A stretch of DNA of 64,000 nt from Dactylis glomerata (Eukaryota; Streptophyta; Magnoliopsida; Poales; Poaceae): contig QXEO01000382.1 in the NCBI GenBank assembly GCA_007115705.1, positions 4,764,977 to 4,828,976 of the forward strand, given 5' to 3'. Positions 58,678-64,000 of the stretch are shown piece by piece. The notes beneath the pieces were generated by a model that was given only the letters and a program-made list of their open reading frames with translations, was not told the origin of the DNA and ran no database searches. Each line of letters starts with the position of its first letter. The stretch's first letter is position 1. Made by a program: the position numbers and the translations under genes.

Positions 58678-59510
58678 TGTTGGAATTATGCCCTAGAGGC
58701 AATAATAAAGATGTTATTATTATAATTCTTGTTCATGATAATGTTTATATTCCATGCTAGAATTGTATTAAGCGGAAACTTTAATACTTGTGTGGTTTAT
58801 GAACAACACCGTGTCCCTAGTACGCCTCTATGGACTAGCTCATTGATTAATGATGGTTAAGGTTTCCTAACCATAGACATGAGTTGTCAATTAATAATGA
58901 GATCGTATCATTAGGAGAATGATATGTTGGATAGACCCAAATAAAGCAGAGCAATTAGATCATGTAATTGTGTTCATCTTTGCGAAGCTTTTTCCTATGT
59001 CAAGTATTGTATTTCTTAGACCATGAGATAATACAACTCCCTGGTATCGCAAGAAAGCTTTGAGGTCATCAAACGTCATCCTATGAGAGGGTGATCATAA
59101 AGGTGTCTCTCAGGTGATCGGAAAGTACTTGTTGGGTTGTATGTATCGAGATGGAATTTGTCCCTCCCGAGTCGGAGAGATATACTTCGGGCCCACTCGG
59201 TAATCGATATCAACACCGCTTGCAAGCATGTGGTTAAGGAGTTAATCATGAAGTGATATCGGATTACGGAACGAGTAAAGTACTTGCTGTGAACGAGATT
59301 GAACTAGGTATGCCGATACCGACGATCGAATCTCGGGCAAGTAAAATATCGCGAGACGAAGGGAATACATATACGGGATTAATTGAATCCTGGCATCGTG
59401 GTTCATCCAATATGATCATCGATGAATATGTGGGAGTCAATATGGGTTTCCAGATCCTGCTGTTGATTATTGATAGAAGATCATGTCTGCATATTCTCGA
59501 ACCCGTAGGG
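58678..59510 (+). repeat. partial Copia LTR (BARE-1/Angela/WIS type)
   Basis: It starts TGTTGGAATTATGCCCTAGA, the familiar beginning of Triticeae BARE-1/Angela/WIS LTRs. It continues with typical motifs (GGAGAATGATATGTTGGATA, CGATCGAATCTCGGGCAAGT, TCTCGAACCCGTAGGG) and is then cut by a Gypsy-type LTR at 59511. The remainder, and any Copia coding region, should lie beyond the window. Confidence 0.88.
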
Positions 59511-59877
59511 TGATACGTCTCAAACGTATCTATAATTTTTGATGCTCCATGCTTGTTTTTACACCATTTGCCTATTGTTTCGTTACACTTAGTGGCACTT
59601 TTATGCATTTTCCGGAACTAACCTATTAACGAAGTGCCACAGTGCCAGTTTCCTATTTTCTGCTGTTTTTGTGTTTCAGAAGTGATACACAGGAAATATT
59701 CTCGGAATTGGACGAAACCACATCCTGAAGTCTTATTTTACCCGGAAGCTTCCAGAGATCCGAAGAGGAGTAGGAGGGGGGCCACCAGGGGCCCACACAC
59801 AGGGGTGGCACGGCCAGCCCCTGGCCCGCGCCACCACCATGTGAGGCCTCCTGGCCCCACCTCTGACGATGCCCCTT
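59511..59877 (+). repeat. truncated Gypsy-type LTR (first 367 bp)
   Basis: It starts TGATACGTCTCAAACGTATC and follows the same sequence as the LTR at 59878, including CGGAACTAACCTATTAACGA, up to GACGATGCCCCT, where a second LTR start follows directly. Either a related element inserted inside this LTR, or a partial LTR duplication occurred. Confidence 0.82.
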
Positions 59878-61468
59878 TGATACGTCTCAAACGTATCTAT
59901 AATTTTTGATGCTCCATGCTTGTTTTTACACCATTTGCCTATTGTTTCGTTACACTTAGTGGCATTTTTATGCATTTTCCGGAACTAACCTATTAACGAA
60001 GTTCCACAGTGCCAGTTCCCTGTTTTCTGTTGTTTTTGTGTTCCAGAGTGATACACAGGAAATATTCTCGGAATTGGACGAAACAAGTTCCTGAAGTCTT
60101 ATTTTACCCGGAAGCTTCCAGAGATCTGAAGGAGAGTAGGAGGCGAGGGACCAGGGGCCCACATGCACAGGTGGCGCGGCCAGCCCCTGGCCCACGCCAC
60201 CCCCGTGTGTGGCCGCCTGGCCCCTCCTCTGACATCGCCCCTTCGCCTATAAAGACCCCCCGACGAGAAAAACCTAAGGACCCGATCAGTTTTCCAGAAC
60301 ACATCGCGATCCGCCGCCGCCGTCGACCCGAAGATCGGGAGGGTCCAGAAGCTCTTCCCGGCACCCTGCCGGAGAGGGGAATCGCCACCGGAGGTCTTCT
60401 TCATCGCCATGCTTGCCTCCAGAGCGATGAGTGAGTAGTCTACCTTGGACTATGGGTCCATAGCAGTAGCTAGATGGTTGTCTTCTCCACTATGTGCTTC
60501 ATGTTTAGATCTCATGAGCTGCCCTACATGATTGAGATCACCGTTATGTAATTCTACATGTTTGGTTTGTTGGGATCCGATGAATATTGGTGTTTATGAT
60601 TAAGTTGATGTACTGAATTATATCTTTTGTTATCTCTATGTTGTTTATGATCTTGCATGCTCTCCGTTTTTAGTAGCTATCTTGGCCGAGTAGTTGCTAG
60701 TGACTCCAAGAGGGGGTATTTATGCTCGATAGTGGGTTCATGCCTCTATTTCACCTGGGGGAGTGACAGAAACCTCTAAGGTGGTAGATGTGCTGTTGCT
60801 ACTAGGGAGAAAACAACATTCATATGCTCAAGGGCATATGCTTTGTTTACATTACACACTTTGCTTAATGCAATTATCTGTTGTTCGCAACTTAATACTT
60901 CTAGGGTGTTCGGATTGATATCCCAGGGAGTGGATTATTAGTCATAGATGCAGTTGGATGGCGGTCTATGTATTTTGTTGTAATGCCCAGAGTAAATCTC
61001 ATAGTGATCTTCTTGACATATCACGTTATCTTTATTCTATCAATTGCCCAACTGTAATTTGTTTACCCAGCATGTGTTATTTTATCTATGGAGAGACACC
61101 ACTAGTGAACTATGGACCCCGGTCCTATTTCTATCATATTGCTATCACCTGTTTACTTTACTTGTACTGTTTACTTTACTCGCATACTATATTGTTTTCC
61201 ACTCGATACACTCATAACCTTTGTTTCAAGCAAACCGGTGAGATTGACAACCTCATCGCAAGTTGGGAACAAAGTATTTGTTTGTGTGTGTGCAGGTTCC
61301 ACAACACCTTCAGTCGTCATTGTCTCTCCTCTCCTGTTCGATAACCTTGGTTTCTTAAACTGAGGGAAAACTTGCTGCTACACTCATCATACCTTCCTCT
61401 TGGGGTTCCCAACGGGCTGGTTATTCACCACGCACAAGGACAGTCTGCTCCACATCAACAAGGGATCA
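59878..61468 (+). repeat. element D 5' LTR
   Basis: A full-length 1591-bp LTR (TGATACGTCTCAAACG ... CAACAAGGGATCA). It is related to the LTRs of element A but has its own 3' terminus after GGGGTTCCCAACGGGCTGG. It is followed at 14 bp by the primer-binding site. Confidence 0.87.
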
Positions 61469-61481
61469 GCAAGCTTTTTTC

Positions 61482-61499
61482 TGGCGCCGTTGCCGGGGA
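61482..61499 (+). other. primer-binding site (tRNA-Asp) of element D
   Basis: It reads TGGCGCCGTTGCCGGGGA, identical to the site of element E. Confidence 0.85.
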
Positions 61500-61660
61500 G
61501 GAAGAGAAGACTTCTGCGAGGGGAGTTCTTCGCACACACATTCTTTACTTTGTTATTGTTTTGCTTTACTTTATTTTTACTTTACCTGCATCATTTTTTT
61601 ATCAAAAAGCCAAAAAAATTAAAATCCTTGGTAGTTGTTATTTCTTTACTTTAGTTTATC

Positions 61661-62254
61661 ATGCTGTTCCCTAAGTTCGTTCTGGAAGACCTCTCAGTAG
61701 GTAGTGGTTCGATTATTGGCAAAAGTAACATTGAGGAGTTCTTTAATCACATTAGTATGCATGAGGAAGATGAGGAAAAGTCTTGGGTTGAGCTTGCTCC
61801 TAGTATTGAAGTTGCTTCTGTTATATTAATTGACATGTTGGAAACTAGGTTTGCTAGTCTTAATCCTTTTATGCAATATATGTTCCTTAAGCTTCATGAA
61901 ATTGAGGATCCCGAAAAGAAGGCTTTTATCTTGGAAACTTTGCGCCTAGAATTTAAGGATGTCGTTATTGAAGCTAGGAAAGTTCTTAAACGTTTTAATA
62001 AACTCGGTTCACCTATAAAGGTTGTTGATACTAATGATGAGGAGACCGAAATACCTATACCTTGCAAGCTTTTGGGATTGTGTGAAGCCTTCGAAAATAA
62101 TTTTGCCTGGATCTGTCCTGAAAATCTTTTTGATGAAAGTAGTGTACCGAAGCATGATCACAAAGGGTCTTCTAAAACTTATGTGGATGAAATACAATGC
62201 CTTATTGATAAGACCTCTGCAGTTGATATTAATGCTTCATCTGATATTACTTGA
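61661..62254 (+). CDS. element D internal ORF, unknown protein
   Basis: A 197-aa frame (MLFPKFVLEDLSVGSGSIIG...) with a mostly helical, acidic character. Residues 48-120 hold regular Leu/Phe spacing (LETRFASLNPFMQYMFLKLH) and 150-165 an aromatic stretch (LCEAFENNFAWICPENL). There is no zinc knuckle, protease, reverse transcriptase or integrase motif. It lies about 160 bp after the primer-binding site, where gag would start. It differs from the ORF of element A by eye. It could be a highly diverged gag or a captured sequence. Confidence 0.45.
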   Translation: MLFPKFVLEDLSVGSGSIIGKSNIEEFFNHISMHEEDEEKSWVELAPSIEVASVILIDMLETRFASLNPFMQYMFLKLHEIEDPEKKAFILETLRLEFKDVVIEARKVLKRFNKLGSPIKVVDTNDEETEIPIPCKLLGLCEAFENNFAWICPENLFDESSVPKHDHKGSSKTYVDEIQCLIDKTSAVDINASSDIT

Positions 62255-64000
62255 TTCGCAATTTTCTGCGCCTAGCTCAAAGGCGTTAAAGAAAAGCACT
62301 CTTGGGAGATAACCCAATGTTTTCTTTTCAGTACTTTTTCTTTTATTTGAGTCTTGGAAGTCATTACTACTGTAATGACCGCTCCTTATCTTGTTTATTT
62401 CGTTTTTGTGCCAAGAGAAGCCTCTAATTTGAGTGAGGTAAAGATTTGGGGATGTTGCTGTCCTGAAACTGTTTTTAGTGCTGCACCGTAAAAATTCGTG
62501 AAAATTCTCTGTTTATCTTTTAGACCTGCGATTTCTTGTGCATATGCCCCAGGTTATATCCAAACTTTTTTTAGTTGAACACTTTTTGATTTGAGCAACA
62601 GAAAATCCCTCAAAAATTCGACCTTTGTCAGCTGTTCAGTTTTGACAGATTTCTGCCAATATTTGTGTTTGCCACTTTATCGCTTTCTTTTGAGTTCTTT
62701 TGATCATGGAACTTTTGGGGAGGTTGCTACAATAGTATATTATATATATGTGGTGGTTTTGAGTTGAAACCTGAAGCAAATAGAGGATTGATTATATGTT
62801 ATGCTTGCACTAATGTTGCTAATAGATTTGTGTTTAGTTTTGTATGAAGGAAGTTTTCAAGTGTAGGGATTGGAGAATGATGAGATGAGTTGAAGAATGG
62901 ACAAAAGCTCAAGCTTGGGGATGCCCATGCATCACCCCAAGAAATATCCAAGAAGTACAAGCGTCAAAGCTTGGGGATGCCCCCGAGGCACCCCTTCTTC
63001 ATCGGCAAAAATCAGGTCACCTTTCAAAACACTATATTTTTATTGCTTCATGCACTATGTGTTTTTTCTTGGAGCGTCAGTTGTTTTAGTTTTATTAGTT
63101 GGTTTAGTTTGTTTGTTTGCTGCAATAAATGGTTGGACCCCAACAAATTTTCTTTGGAGGAGATGTACTCGTTTTCATTTGCAAAGAACGCTCAGTTTTT
63201 CACTCTTATCGTTCATCGAGCGTTCTTCTTTTTCTGCTACTGCTTTTGGTTTTCATTTTCGCCTTGATTTGCGTTCAGATCTTGTCATATCTTTTCATCA
63301 AGGTGTATTTTTGCCTCTGATATTTATTGGTTTTCATCAAAAGAGGTGTCTTTAAAAATTTCAAATGGTGTTGGAAAAGAGAAAAAGCTTTGTGCAAAAT
63401 AGTGGTACAAGAAGGAGCTTGTGTAGACTGCGGCTTAGGCTTTTTCATGTCATGCTTGATGTCTTTTTGATAGTATGCTTAGTGGTTTTGCTGTAGCATG
63501 ACTTGTCTCAAATAACTGAGATTGCTTAATGAGCCTTTGAAAAAATCATGCGTTGTTTTTATTGTATGGAAGCATTATTTTGGTTTTCTCCTTGATGCTT
63601 TATTTGGGTTGACTTGGCTCATGCTCACACATGTTAGACTCTCACAAAGTCGCTAATAGCCTTCATGATCATTTAGTTTTTGACTTTTGATGCCATCTTA
63701 TGCTTCTTTTAATGTCGCTTTGTCGCTTTGCATGATTATGGCCATTATTGCTCTCTTAGTTGGTCGCTCCCAGTCTTTTGCTAGCCCTCGCCTTGTACTG
63801 AGTATGAGCTCTACTCGTGCATCCAACTCCTAAAAACCAAGTTTGTCATTGTGTCCACTATAAATTCCTATGCATGGTATTTGTAAGCCATTCCAAAGTA
63901 AAATTTTCTTGTGCTACCTTTCAAAAACCTTCAAAACACTTCTCGTTTTGTGACACTGTTTTCAGCTCATGGGGACGTAGTGGTCGGATTTGCTATCTTC
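62255..64000 (+). other. element D internal non-coding region
   Basis: It begins GCCTAGCTCAAAGGCGTTAA and then runs parallel to element A in reverse orientation (AAGAAAAGCACTCTTGGGAG, GTGCCAAGAGAAGCCTCTAA, GATGCCCCCGAGGCACCCCT). The short open frames at 62890-63355 are not conserved as protein and are left out. Confidence 0.65.

Larger units (their letters stand above)
59878..64000 (+). mobile_element. element D: LTR retrotransposon, 5' part, continuing beyond the window
   Basis: It comprises a 5' LTR, a tRNA-Asp primer-binding site (61482-61499), an internal ORF of 197 aa, and a long non-coding interior homologous to element A (62270-64000 matches 12800 down to 11090). No pol motif is present before the window end. 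The likely 3' LTR is outside. Its layout is that of element A with a different ORF. Confidence 0.82.

Noticed and set aside
62890..63355. 125- and 152-codon frames in the element D interior
   Set aside because: They lie in DNA shared with element A, where the frames are not preserved.
1..64000. tRNA, rRNA or CRISPR-like arrays
   Set aside because: None seen. The tRNA-Asp-like sequences are 18-bp primer-binding sites of LTR elements, and the only regular arrays are short minisatellites and subterminal transposon repeats.

Overview
This window reads as the nuclear genome of a Triticeae grass (wheat, Aegilops or barley group). The reasons are a Copia LTR of the BARE-1/Angela/WIS type at 58678, large Gypsy elements with tRNA-Asp primer-binding sites, a CACTA element with TTTAGTCCCGG subterminal repeats, many Stowaway- and Tourist-like MITEs, and GC-rich grass gene starts. 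Host genes are single and widely spaced, with transposable elements nested between them. From memory, rice EPFL9 lies on chromosome 1, which would suggest Triticeae group 3; this is inference only.

Five host genes are supported. On the + strand: EPFL9/STOMAGEN (927-1774, 3 exons, 120 aa), a signal peptide peptidase-like aspartyl protease with a PA domain (17801-20636, 14 exons, 521 aa, one GC-AG intron), and a trichome-birefringence-like polysaccharide O-acetyltransferase (40210-42659, 3 exons, 498 aa). On the - strand: an intronless E-class PPR protein (4946-6688, 580 aa) and a DUF506/PDDEXK_6 protein (48935-49816, 293 aa). They do not form an operon or an obvious pathway.

The rest is mostly mobile DNA. 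Element A (8540-15612, minus) is a non-autonomous Gypsy-type element that split a decayed hAT transposase. A solo LTR lies at 21782-22712 with a perfect 5-bp target duplication. Element E (27095-37483, minus) is a near-intact Athila-like Gypsy element with a perfect target duplication and a 1575-codon gag-pol frame broken by one UGA. A 1.08-kb poly(A)-tailed retro-insertion (38441-39523) sits in one copy of a duplication upstream of the acetyltransferase gene. A complete 2.0-kb PIF/Harbinger element (46132-48127) carries an intact transposase. From 53573 to the window end a CACTA element is interrupted inside its transposase by a stack of nested LTR elements that continues off the window.

I found no RNA genes, no CRISPR array and no clearly new biochemical system. 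The most informative features are the structural ones: the compact Harbinger element, the shared internal DNA between autonomous element E and non-autonomous elements A and D, the nested stack in the CACTA element, and the duplicated and invaded upstream region of the acetyltransferase gene. Exon boundaries were worked out by hand from splice signals and reading-frame continuity.
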